A DNA stretch of 64,000 nucleotides from Calditrichia bacterium (GTDB lineage: Bacteria; Calditrichota; Calditrichia; RBG-13-44-9; J075), in contig JANQRS010000016.1 in assembly GCA_028284445.1 (NCBI GenBank), forward strand, positions 1 through 64,000. The letters are read 5' to 3'. Every line of letters starts with the position of its first letter. Position 1 is the first letter of the stretch. Made by a program: the position numbers and the translations under genes. Below, piece by piece: positions 9,128-16,776 of this stretch. The notes below the pieces were generated by a model that saw only the letters and a program-made list of their open reading frames with translations, had not been told where the DNA came from and did no database searches.

Positions 9128-10306
9128 CTAGTTCTCACTTTCGCGGTAGAAGTCACCGAGCAGGTCGTTGAGTTTGATCAGGCTGCTTTCAGTGATATCG
9201 TTGGTTTGTTGAACTTGCCGGATTGCGGAAAATAGCGCCTCTATTTTTGAACGGTCAATGGTGCTCCGTTCGACAAGCTCATCTATCAGTTCTGCTTGCG
9301 GGCGATCTGTCTTCAAAAAATAGCGCGTCCGCAAATAATCCATAAAATGATTTATCTGTTTTGTGGCGAGATTATGATGATTGCTGTGATGAAAATACAA
9401 ACGGCCGACGGTCTTGACAAATTCAACCGTGGTGTTTTGCAACGGCTTGATCACCGGAATGATTTGCTGTTTTCTGCGGCCCTGAAAAATCAGGAATAGC
9501 AGCAGCGCCAATAAGGTATAGCGCCAGGCGGAGCGCAAATTTTCATCATTAAGAATGACCCGCAGGGGAGAAGTACTATGCCGTTTGAAGGGCTTGTAGT
9601 ATTCATCCCAATATGTTTTCCCTACCGGGAGATAGGACAAGGCCGTAAACATGTAGCGACCATTGTCACCTTCAAGCAGGTTGAAATTGGTAAAGGCCAG
9701 CGGCTTGGAGCTCACGATAATTGCTCCCTCACCGATCTCATATTTCAAGAGATTGGGTTTGCCCTCACTGGTTGTGCCGATAACGGTGGCTGCTTCCTTA
9801 TCAAATCGCGCAAAATGGAAGTGATTTCCCGGCCGGCGATAATAATAGTTCTGCTGATCTTCTAGCTGAGGATTATTGAAGCGACTGCCAATTGAATCTT
9901 CCAGGCTCGGGAAAATATTCAGTGCCAGATTAAGCGAATCCTGAAACGCACCTCGGAATTGATTCGCCGCAGCAAAGATATAGCCGCCGCTTTCTGCGAA
10001 CTCCAGCAGCACGTCGGTTTCTACTTCATCGAAATTGAGCTCGTTATGCACAAAGATCATGTTCAGAACGTCATCACCATAGAGAATATCTTCCGCATCG
10101 ATAATAGGGTCTTCGCTGGAAATGATATCGTGATCAGGGAAGAGAGTTTTCAACTCCTGATAAAGCAGGAAGCTGCCATAGGGCACCTTGTCATAGCGCG
10201 AATAGGTCTGCTTCCAATTCACCGGCTTCGGTGAGTTGAGCTCAATGATGACCAAAACGATCATGCTTATGACAAGCAATAACTGGTATTTTCGGTTGCT
10301 GCTCAT
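9128..10306 (-). CDS. DUF4350 domain membrane protein
   Basis: A 392-aa protein with an N-terminal membrane anchor (YQLLLVISMIVLVIIEL). A GATase-like DUF4350 domain follows (YDKVPYGSFLLYQELKTLFP, FAESGGYIFAAANQF). A second span lies near residues 262-277, with a soluble C-terminal domain after it. The start overlaps the DUF4129 stop as ATGA. It is a regular member of MoxR/DUF58 operons. Its biochemical role is unknown. Confidence 0.82.
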   Translation of the reverse strand: MSSNRKYQLLLVISMIVLVIIELNSPKPVNWKQTYSRYDKVPYGSFLLYQELKTLFPDHDIISSEDPIIDAEDILYGDDVLNMIFVHNELNFDEVETDVLLEFAESGGYIFAAANQFRGAFQDSLNLALNIFPSLEDSIGSRFNNPQLEDQQNYYYRRPGNHFHFARFDKEAATVIGTTSEGKPNLLKYEIGEGAIIVSSKPLAFTNFNLLEGDNGRYMFTALSYLPVGKTYWDEYYKPFKRHSTSPLRVILNDENLRSAWRYTLLALLLFLIFQGRRKQQIIPVIKPLQNTTVEFVKTVGRLYFHHSNHHNLATKQINHFMDYLRTRYFLKTDRPQAELIDELVERSTIDRSKIEALFSAIRQVQQTNDITESSLIKLNDLLGDFYRESEN

Positions 10307-11136
10307 ATTTTTTGCTTCAGCTTGTTGCTAAAATTCCGGAAGCTTTCACTTACCTGTTTGAAAGCATCAGCGCTCACCGGAAAATTCCCATACCATATAT
10401 ATTCAAAATAGCGAGTGAGATTGGAGAAAGCCGTTTTCAAGCCGTCATCTTTTAGTTCATGCAAGTAGTCTTGATTGGTTTTTTCCGGCCGCCAGGCCAA
10501 TTGTCCCCGATCCGTCATTTCCTTCAGAAGTTTAAGATAGTGTAGACGGGTTGCTCGCCGAAAATTTTTCTTGCTGACTGCCTCCTGGATCAAGATATCG
10601 AAGTTCATTTCATGAATGTCTTCAATGCTGTCATCAAAAATCAATTCGGTATTTTGGCCTTTGGCAAAAAATGCCTGAAAATAGCTGTCGCTCATTAGCC
10701 AGACCATATAGCCGGCAATTGTAAGAATGAATAGCCAGATAAACAATTTGCGTAAGGGGGAATAGGTATCAGAGAAAATAAAGGTCGATATCTTATCGAT
10801 AAACCAAATCCAGAGCCGATCAAAAATACTCAAGGCGCGCACATCCTGCGGATCACGTTCGTATTGGAAATCAGGATCAGCAGCGTATGCTTCAATTTTT
10901 TCTGCGGACAGGAGTCGGACAGCGACATCGGAAGAATCATAGCGAGTCTCCAGGCTGTCGGATGACGATGATCTTTCGCCTGTGAGAATAGAAATCAGTT
11001 CTGCATCTTCTTGTGCAATGCTGTCCTGTGGCACATTGCCCAGGAGGGATGCCATCGGCATAAGGGCGAATAGCAAGGCGACAAGGCAGCTACGCCATAG
11101 CAAGTAAGCAATGTTATGAAACTGACCAATTATCAT
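10303..11136 (-). CDS. DUF4129 domain membrane protein
   Basis: This 277-aa protein has an N-terminal hydrophobic segment, a second span in the middle (LFIWLFILTIAGYMVWLM) and the C-terminal DUF4129 region (RRATRLHYLKLLKEMTDRGQLAWRPEKTNQDYL). It starts immediately after the stop of the preceding membrane gene with no gap, and its stop overlaps the next gene as ATGA. DUF4129 is often fused or adjacent to transglutaminase and MoxR genes. Function unknown. Confidence 0.8.
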   Translation of the reverse strand: MIIGQFHNIAYLLWRSCLVALLFALMPMASLLGNVPQDSIAQEDAELISILTGERSSSSDSLETRYDSSDVAVRLLSAEKIEAYAADPDFQYERDPQDVRALSIFDRLWIWFIDKISTFIFSDTYSPLRKLFIWLFILTIAGYMVWLMSDSYFQAFFAKGQNTELIFDDSIEDIHEMNFDILIQEAVSKKNFRRATRLHYLKLLKEMTDRGQLAWRPEKTNQDYLHELKDDGLKTAFSNLTRYFEYIWYGNFPVSADAFKQVSESFRNFSNKLKQKI

Positions 11137-12036
11137 CTATATAATTTCCGGCGGTGTCAGGTCTGCAGGGGGCTCATCATCGGTTCTGATTTGATCTATT
11201 CTGTCTATCAGGCTGCTCCGGCTTTGATCTTCCATCAAATTAAAGTACTGGAACGAAATACCCACATACATGTAAACTGAGGTAAAGAAAACCCCAACAT
11301 ACTGAATCAGCAGAGTAAGCAGAAACAAGCCGCCAAAGACAGTTATACCAAGTTCACGACTCATGTCGGTGCTTTCACCCATTAGCGCTGCCCCCAATAT
11401 AAGCGCAAATTGCGGGATGATAAAAACCGTTTGAATCATATATGAAATCAGCCAAAGCACGAAGAGGATGCCAAAGCTTTGCCACCAGTTATCGCGCACG
11501 AGCTGAAAGCAGCGTTCAATGGTATCGATGACGGAATTTTCTTCATGTAGCAAAATAATCAGGGACATACTGAGAGGGACCAGTAGGTAAATACCGGGTA
11601 ATATGCAGAGAAAGAATCCGATGACGATGAAGATTGTGCTGATTAACCCGACACCGAGAATACGCCAGACATGGTTACGAATGGTTCTGCGGATGTCGCG
11701 GAAATCAAAATTGCCAAATCCATCGTTCACGTAGTGGGCAACATAGGTATAAGCTATAGCCGGTAAGAGGAAGGCGAATATCAGCACTGCCAGCACAATG
11801 ATGACTATCAGCGATATGCCTTCGGCATCACTGATATTGAAGACATCCGGATAGAAAACCGATTGTCCGAGCACCAGCCCGAATACAGCAGCAAGTATCA
11901 GCAGCGGCAGGGCGAGCAGATAGAGATAGGCGGTCATTAGGGGGCGAAAATTATATTTGAAAAAACTAAATGCTACCGTAATGATTTGACCCAGATCGCG
12001 AACTTTTCGAAATTCAATGTTGTTGGTGGCGTTCAT
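11137..12036 (-). CDS. Polytopic membrane protein, paralogue of the next upstream gene
   Basis: A 299-aa protein with about six membrane spans. It is similar in start, length and layout to the product of 12075-12974: both begin with a short polar stretch and R-(D)-(F/L)-x-Q, and both end with a LIDRID-(Q/T)-I motif. It resembles the glycerophosphodiester phosphodiesterase membrane-domain or DUF975 type of protein, but I cannot assign a family firmly. It abuts the DUF4129 gene. The pair probably arose by tandem duplication within the operon. Confidence 0.75.
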   Translation of the reverse strand: MNATNNIEFRKVRDLGQIITVAFSFFKYNFRPLMTAYLYLLALPLLILAAVFGLVLGQSVFYPDVFNISDAEGISLIVIIVLAVLIFAFLLPAIAYTYVAHYVNDGFGNFDFRDIRRTIRNHVWRILGVGLISTIFIVIGFFLCILPGIYLLVPLSMSLIILLHEENSVIDTIERCFQLVRDNWWQSFGILFVLWLISYMIQTVFIIPQFALILGAALMGESTDMSRELGITVFGGLFLLTLLIQYVGVFFTSVYMYVGISFQYFNLMEDQSRSSLIDRIDQIRTDDEPPADLTPPEII

Positions 12037-12074
12037 TAATGAATCTATCCCTCTGGATTATTACTCCTGTTTTG

Positions 12075-12974
12075 CTACTGAAAGGTTGGTGCATCCAGTC
12101 CGCCCGGGCCCCGCGGATCGTCATCACCAATTGTATCAATTCTGTCGATCAACCCGGTGCCGTCATGCTGCTCGACAAGGTTGAAATAATGCAGTGCAAT
12201 ACCGACCAGCATGATCAGGTAAATCGGGTAATATAAAACACCGGTAATCGCGCCAATGATGGTAATGATTTCTGTAAATTGTGTGAAGTCACCGCTCGAC
12301 GAAGTCGCCCCGATCACGATGCCGGTAATCATCACCGGTAAAGAAAGAACAAAGACCAGAACATAGCTGATAAGGGCAAGGATTACCACAATTCCGAGGG
12401 TATTCCACCAGTTTCCTTTGATTAAATTGGCGGAACGGGTCATGGCATCAAAGATGCCGGTGTTTTCCCACATCATTATCGGATAAACCAGGGCCAGGGT
12501 AACAGCGAAAAAGATGCCGGGAAGAACGCAAAGGATTCCGCCAAGCAAGATAATGAATGATGTAGCAATACCGCCAATGGTGATACGAGTAATGTAGGGA
12601 GCGGCCAATCGAAACAGCTGACCGGTTTCAACATCGGCGCCATTGCTTTCCTGGTAATACTTCATATAGGCATAGACCATGCTTGAAAAGATGCCAAAAA
12701 TGATAAAGCCGAGCAGCAAATTCGGCAAGGCCTGCCAGGCGGTATCAGAATAAAACTGTAAGAGGTCTTCAAAGGTGATTGGCGGCGCTTCCAGTTGTTG
12801 TTGGACATAGAAATACGACCAGATATTGGCCAGAACAATCAAGGGGGCGATGATCAGCATTGGATGCTTAATTAGCGGCCAGAAATTCTGGCGAATAAAG
12901 GCAAAGGAAGCACTGAGCACCTGACTAAAATCGCGGATCTCACGAAATTGAATAAGGTTCGTTTCCGGGGTCAC
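12075..12974 (-). CDS. Polytopic membrane protein, tandem paralogue
   Basis: A 299-aa membrane protein with about six spans and the same plan as its downstream paralogue (MTPETNLIQFREIRDFSQ against MNATNNIEFRKVRDLGQ; LIDRIDTIGDDD against LIDRIDQIRTDD). The start is GTG at 12974, overlapping the SpoIIM-like gene by 35 nt. It is supported by the N-terminal alignment with the paralogue. The role is unknown, but the operon suggests a membrane complex with the MoxR system. Confidence 0.75.
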   Translation of the reverse strand: MTPETNLIQFREIRDFSQVLSASFAFIRQNFWPLIKHPMLIIAPLIVLANIWSYFYVQQQLEAPPITFEDLLQFYSDTAWQALPNLLLGFIIFGIFSSMVYAYMKYYQESNGADVETGQLFRLAAPYITRITIGGIATSFIILLGGILCVLPGIFFAVTLALVYPIMMWENTGIFDAMTRSANLIKGNWWNTLGIVVILALISYVLVFVLSLPVMITGIVIGATSSSGDFTQFTEIITIIGAITGVLYYPIYLIMLVGIALHYFNLVEQHDGTGLIDRIDTIGDDDPRGPGGLDAPTFQ

Positions 12975-13929
12975 TTTTGTCTCTCCGAGTTAGGTAAATG
13001 GGGTAAACCACAAAATAGCCAATAATAAAGGCCAGGGAACCGAATATGATAAACAGGCTTAGCGCCATAGGCATATCAGTGTGACGGGTGACGAATCCTT
13101 CAAGAAAACCGGCAACGACGAAGATCGGGACAATGCCAACGATAATCTTCAGGCCTTTCTTTGCCCCCTGCATCAGCGAGGCGCCGCGCGAATAAGTGCC
13201 CGGAAAGATTAGGCTGTTCCCGAGAATCAGGCCGGCACAGCCGGCAATAATAATCGCGGAAATCTCCAGGGTGCCATGGATCCATATAACAAGCACGGAC
13301 TCCAGCAACAGTCCCTTTTGGTGAAAAAAATACTGAAAACTACCGAGCATGATTCCATTGCTAAATAGGATGTAGACCGTCCCAAAAGAGAAAACGATGC
13401 CGGCGGCGAATGCGTAGAACGAGACGCGGATATTGTTTAAGGTGATACCCAGGAACATCGGGACTTCGCTGATCTGCTTATAGACGGCCATCGGATCGCC
13501 TTTTTCGATATTTGCCTCGGTCATATTCACATAGCGATCGCCGAGGATGAGGCGCACGAACAGATCGTCATTGGCAGCAGATAGAGCCCCAATGATGATG
13601 GCGAGGCCAAAGAAGAGAAATGAATACAGCAACTCCTTACGGGATTCGGCCATGACCCGCGGCAGTTCATCAGACCAAAAAGTAATCAGACGATTCTTGT
13701 CTTCGCGCCTATTGCGGTAAATGGCCTGGTGAATCTTGCGGGCCAGTCCGTTCAAATAGCTTTCTGTTTTACTGCCAGGGAAAAATGTGCGGGCATAAGC
13801 CAAATCATCCGTGATGGCAATAAATAGTTCCGCCAGGCGATCCGGGTCAATACGGTCCTGGCTGTCGAGCAAGGCTTCCAATTGCTGCCACTTCTCGACA
13901 TTTTGTTTCAGAAAAGCAACTTCCTTCAT
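12940..13929 (-). CDS. Stage II sporulation protein M-like membrane protein
   Basis: This 329-aa protein is the first gene of the minus-strand operon. It has a helical soluble N-terminus of about 100 residues, then several membrane spans of the SpoIIM (DUF95) type, with GTVYILFSNGIMLGSFQYFF and WIHGTLEISAIIIAG as hallmarks. No sporulation genes are seen. SpoIIM-like proteins in non-sporulating bacteria commonly sit with RDD, MoxR and DUF58 genes, as here. Its 3' end overlaps the following gene by 35 nt. Confidence 0.88.
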   Translation of the reverse strand: MKEVAFLKQNVEKWQQLEALLDSQDRIDPDRLAELFIAITDDLAYARTFFPGSKTESYLNGLARKIHQAIYRNRREDKNRLITFWSDELPRVMAESRKELLYSFLFFGLAIIIGALSAANDDLFVRLILGDRYVNMTEANIEKGDPMAVYKQISEVPMFLGITLNNIRVSFYAFAAGIVFSFGTVYILFSNGIMLGSFQYFFHQKGLLLESVLVIWIHGTLEISAIIIAGCAGLILGNSLIFPGTYSRGASLMQGAKKGLKIIVGIVPIFVVAGFLEGFVTRHTDMPMALSLFIIFGSLAFIIGYFVVYPIYLTRRDKSDPGNEPYSIS

Positions 13930-14471
13930 AGTCCAGAAATCGATCCCTCGTTAGCGGTTTGGCTGTCATCATTTCAGAATGCTCTCTACCTGGGTTGCAA
14001 CCCTTTCGAAAACGCTCGCAACCTGACTCCATATCATATTACCAATTCGCTGTCACATTTGGAAAAAAATCTCGCTGTAGCCATAATTGGGCACGATAGG
14101 GGAGACAAAGCAAACTATCTTATATGCGTCACTTACAACATAACTTGCTGCAGGGCCCCCTCGGGTGGGAGATGTCTTTCCACCGTTGAATGCCTGAACA
14201 GGTGCGCATATAATAATTGACGAAAGTGACTCAAAATATAGGGTGTTCCGCGGAACATTTTCAACTTGAATATTTTTAATTATTGAAAGCTTTTGTTAGA
14301 ATCTTGCTGGTTTTTCTCGCTATATTGTGTCTGTAAATGGGAATCATCTGTCAAGCTTTAATCGTTTGGAATCTTTTTTGTTGAATCCGGGAACGATTAT
14401 TGTCGGAATTTTTCTTGTTGGGATTTGGCGTTTTTTATTGGATTTTGGAATTTACCTAGAGGGTTAAACTG
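13930..14471. other. Divergent intergenic region (542 nt)
   Basis: It separates the leftward MoxR operon from the rightward transglutaminase-like gene, so it must hold both promoters. A plus frame at 13882-14220 overlaps the SpoIIM-like gene and has unconvincing composition. The right third is A/T-rich. It contains a 14-bp palindrome (14244-14257) and a diverged copy of the TTGGAATTTTT...GTTGG repeat family (about 14380-14458). Confidence 0.6.
14244..14257. promoter_or_regulatory. Perfect 14-bp palindrome, possible operator
   Basis: TGTTCCGCGGAACA is a perfect dyad, 215 nt upstream of the TTG start at 14472 and 315 nt upstream of the divergent operon start. It has the size of a dimeric regulator site. 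No second copy was noticed in the window, so the assignment rests on symmetry alone. Confidence 0.3.
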
Positions 14472-16088
14472 TTGATTTTTGCAGCAACCATATCGCGGAT
14501 GTCGCTTCTGCTGCTACTGGTGATGTCGCTGTTCGTAATTTCCTCTGAGACATCGAATTCAATTTTGCAATTCAATGAGTGCAGCGAAGGCTCGGAAGGA
14601 CAGATGCTGCAGCATTACCGGCAAAACGGGCAGCTGCCGGATCCACTCTGGAAAAGCATCTTGTACGCGGATGGCGTGAGAGACAGTCTGGCTATTGCCG
14701 GCTTTGGGCATTCTTTGGACAAATTGTTCGAGAAGCTCGATAGAAAGATTAAGGCCAAGCACGATGCCCGTAAGAAGAGTCAGACAATCTTTAAATTTTT
14801 GCACAAGGATGTTTTGAAGCGCTATAGTGAATCGGTGCGCTTTCGCGACCTCTTCCTGAAGAATGAATACAATTGTCTGACCTCGACCATTCTCTTTACG
14901 ATTGCCGCCGACCGCTATGACATTCCCTATGCCTTGAAGCTCACACCGACGCACATTTATATTGTCAGTGATCCGCATGGGGAAAACGTGATCGTCGAAA
15001 TGACCGATCCCAAAAAGGGGTTCGACTTTGTCCCTCGCCAAAAAGAATACATTCAGTACTTGCTCGATTACAAATTGATTACTGAACAGGAATTGCAGGA
15101 AGCGGGTCCTGAAGCTATTTATAATGAACATATTCAGGGTTCGGTGACTGTTGATCGCATGGCCTTGCTGGCGGCTGAATACAATAACATTGCCATCAGC
15201 TACCTTGATGAGCTCGATTATGAAAACGCGCTCTGTTATATCAAAAAGGCACTGGTCTTTGATGATGGCCACGAGACCTATCGCTACAGTTACTATTTGA
15301 CGCTGGATGTTTTTCTTCGTCAGGATCTGAATGCCTACTCAAACTATTTGGATGAACTGGAGCAAGGACTCTTTATTGCCGCTGCCGATACAGTTGTTGC
15401 CGCCGGATTTTGGGAATATGCTCGCTATGTATTTAATGATCTGGTGGTCCGGCGCCAGGATTTTGATCAGGGACTTGATCTCTTGAACCGCCTGAAGTTG
15501 CGTATCGGGAGCCAGGCGTTTTATCAGCCACGCATCGTCGACACGGAACGAATTATTCTCGAGAATCGGTTGGCTGCCAAATACCGCCTCGGCCATTATG
15601 AAGAAGCGTTTCAATTTGCCGGAGAGCTATACCGGGCTTACCCGGAGATTCGTATTTATAAGGATCGCTATGTGGATGTCGGTTTGCAATATGCCCAAAA
15701 GTACGTCCGCGAGGGGCAAATCGACAGCCTCTATACAGTCATGGACTCAATGCTGGTCGAATGCAGTGAATATGCCATCCTGCGCACCCAATATGTGGCC
15801 ATGATATGGAATTCGGTGATCCCTTCCCTGCAAATTGGCAACGATCTGAAGACCACGGCTGGTCATCTTGAGAAAGCCTATTCAATAGACAACAAGAATG
15901 TGCAGGTGCGTCAGGCCCTGACTCACGTGTACCACGAACTGGCCATGTCTCAAGTGCGGCGGCAACGTCTGCGGACTGCGCGACGCTATGTGATGAAGGG
16001 GCTCGGGCTAGATCCGGGAAATGTAACGCTTAAGCAGGATTTGAATCTCATCGATGACGCCATTCTTGTTGAACGGCAAAGTAAATGA
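14472..16088 (+). CDS. Exported transglutaminase-like protein with TPR region
   Basis: This 538-aa protein starts at TTG 14472, with GAGGG eight bases upstream; the next ATG is at 14499. A signal peptide or anchor (MSLLLLLVMSLFVIS) is followed by a transglutaminase-like domain. The likely Cys-His-Asp triad lies in NCLTST, PTHIYI and EMTDPKKG (about residues 136-180). The rest (about 225-538) is helical with TPR-like repeats (YENALCYIKKALVFDD). Such proteins are periplasmic or lipid-anchored in the FCB group. The substrate is unknown. Confidence 0.75.
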   Translation: MIFAATISRMSLLLLLVMSLFVISSETSNSILQFNECSEGSEGQMLQHYRQNGQLPDPLWKSILYADGVRDSLAIAGFGHSLDKLFEKLDRKIKAKHDARKKSQTIFKFLHKDVLKRYSESVRFRDLFLKNEYNCLTSTILFTIAADRYDIPYALKLTPTHIYIVSDPHGENVIVEMTDPKKGFDFVPRQKEYIQYLLDYKLITEQELQEAGPEAIYNEHIQGSVTVDRMALLAAEYNNIAISYLDELDYENALCYIKKALVFDDGHETYRYSYYLTLDVFLRQDLNAYSNYLDELEQGLFIAAADTVVAAGFWEYARYVFNDLVVRRQDFDQGLDLLNRLKLRIGSQAFYQPRIVDTERIILENRLAAKYRLGHYEEAFQFAGELYRAYPEIRIYKDRYVDVGLQYAQKYVREGQIDSLYTVMDSMLVECSEYAILRTQYVAMIWNSVIPSLQIGNDLKTTAGHLEKAYSIDNKNVQVRQALTHVYHELAMSQVRRQRLRTARRYVMKGLGLDPGNVTLKQDLNLIDDAILVERQSK

Positions 16089-16401
16089 TTCTTGATGGCA
16101 GTTACATGTTGTTTTTTAACAAATCGACTAAAGCCATTCGACACAGATTAACACGGATTTTCGCAGATAAAAGAGCAGACTAAAAGCTTCAAAACAGATA
16201 AGACAATTGTTGACTCTTGGTTTTTTTAACTTGCCATTCATCCGTGAATCTTTCCCTCCATTTCATGACTTCAAAGAAATTTTCCGAATATGAAGAGACG
16301 ATTGAACGATCGTCGTTTCATTATGTAGAAAGCGCTTTGTTCCGCATGAAAAATTTAAGTATAATTCATACTTTTATAATGAAGCAGAGGCGTTAGAGAG
16401 A
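16089..16401. other. Intergenic region with a repeat motif and promoter
   Basis: This 313-nt A/T-rich gap has no gene. Positions 16141-16169 read ACACAGATTAACACGGATTT and onward, an oligomer I recall as common in intergenic DNA of unrelated bacteria. The right end carries a good promoter and an inverted repeat, listed separately. A short dyad GACGATTGAACGATCGTC occurs near 16297-16315. Confidence 0.55.
16337..16373 (+). promoter_or_regulatory. Promoter with overlapping inverted repeat for the cupin-mutS-like pair
   Basis: A perfect TATAAT at 16360-16365 lies 17 nt downstream of TTGTTC at 16337-16342 and 36 nt before the cupin ATG. The -10 box is embedded in AAGTAT-N5-ATACTT (16357-16373). 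A repressor bound there would block transcription, so the pair may be regulated. A second TATAAT at 16375-16380 is an alternative -10. Confidence 0.5.
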
Positions 16402-16776
16402 ATGAAAAAATATCTCAAACAAACAGCGCCGTTCCGGGTACCAACCACCGACGGCAAGATAATCGACGAGCATTTTGGGCTGGCTTCCAGTCAGCACTCC
16501 GATTTTAGTATTGCTCACATGATTGCACCACCTGGCTGGTCGGAACCCCATCAACGGCCGGAATTTGACGAAATAACCATCATGGTTTCCGGTCGCAAGG
16601 AAATTGAGATTGACGGGGATGTGGTTGTTATCGGCAAAGGGGAGAGTATCCTTATCCAGCGGGGTGCGCGTATTCGCTATGCCAACCCTTTCGACGAGCC
16701 GGCTGAATACTATTCGGTTTGTCTGCCTGCCTTTAGTCCGCAATCGGTTCACCGCGAAGAAGGGCCCTCGGAATGA
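16402..16776 (+). CDS. Cupin domain protein
   Basis: A 124-aa single-domain cupin. The fold shows PPGWSEPHQRPEFDEITIMVSGRKEIEIDG (motif 1 with metal-binding His and Glu) and GESILIQRGARIRYANP (motif 2 without the usual His). Metal binding may therefore be incomplete. Cytoplasmic, with no signal peptide. It is translationally coupled by ATGA to the MutS-like gene. Small cupins of this type are enzymes or sugar and amine sensors; the substrate cannot be read from sequence. Confidence 0.82.
   Translation: MKKYLKQTAPFRVPTTDGKIIDEHFGLASSQHSDFSIAHMIAPPGWSEPHQRPEFDEITIMVSGRKEIEIDGDVVVIGKGESILIQRGARIRYANPFDEPAEYYSVCLPAFSPQSVHREEGPSE

Noticed and set aside
12940..13929. SpoIIM as evidence for sporulation
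   Set aside because: No other sporulation gene; the family is common in non-sporulating operons of this type.
13882..14220. 112-aa plus frame across the SpoIIM-like start
   Set aside because: It overlaps the start of a solid gene and continues into non-coding DNA; no family or ribosome site.
14559..15272. 237-aa minus frame in the transglutaminase-like gene
   Set aside because: Antisense shadow; the plus frame has signal peptide and catalytic triad.
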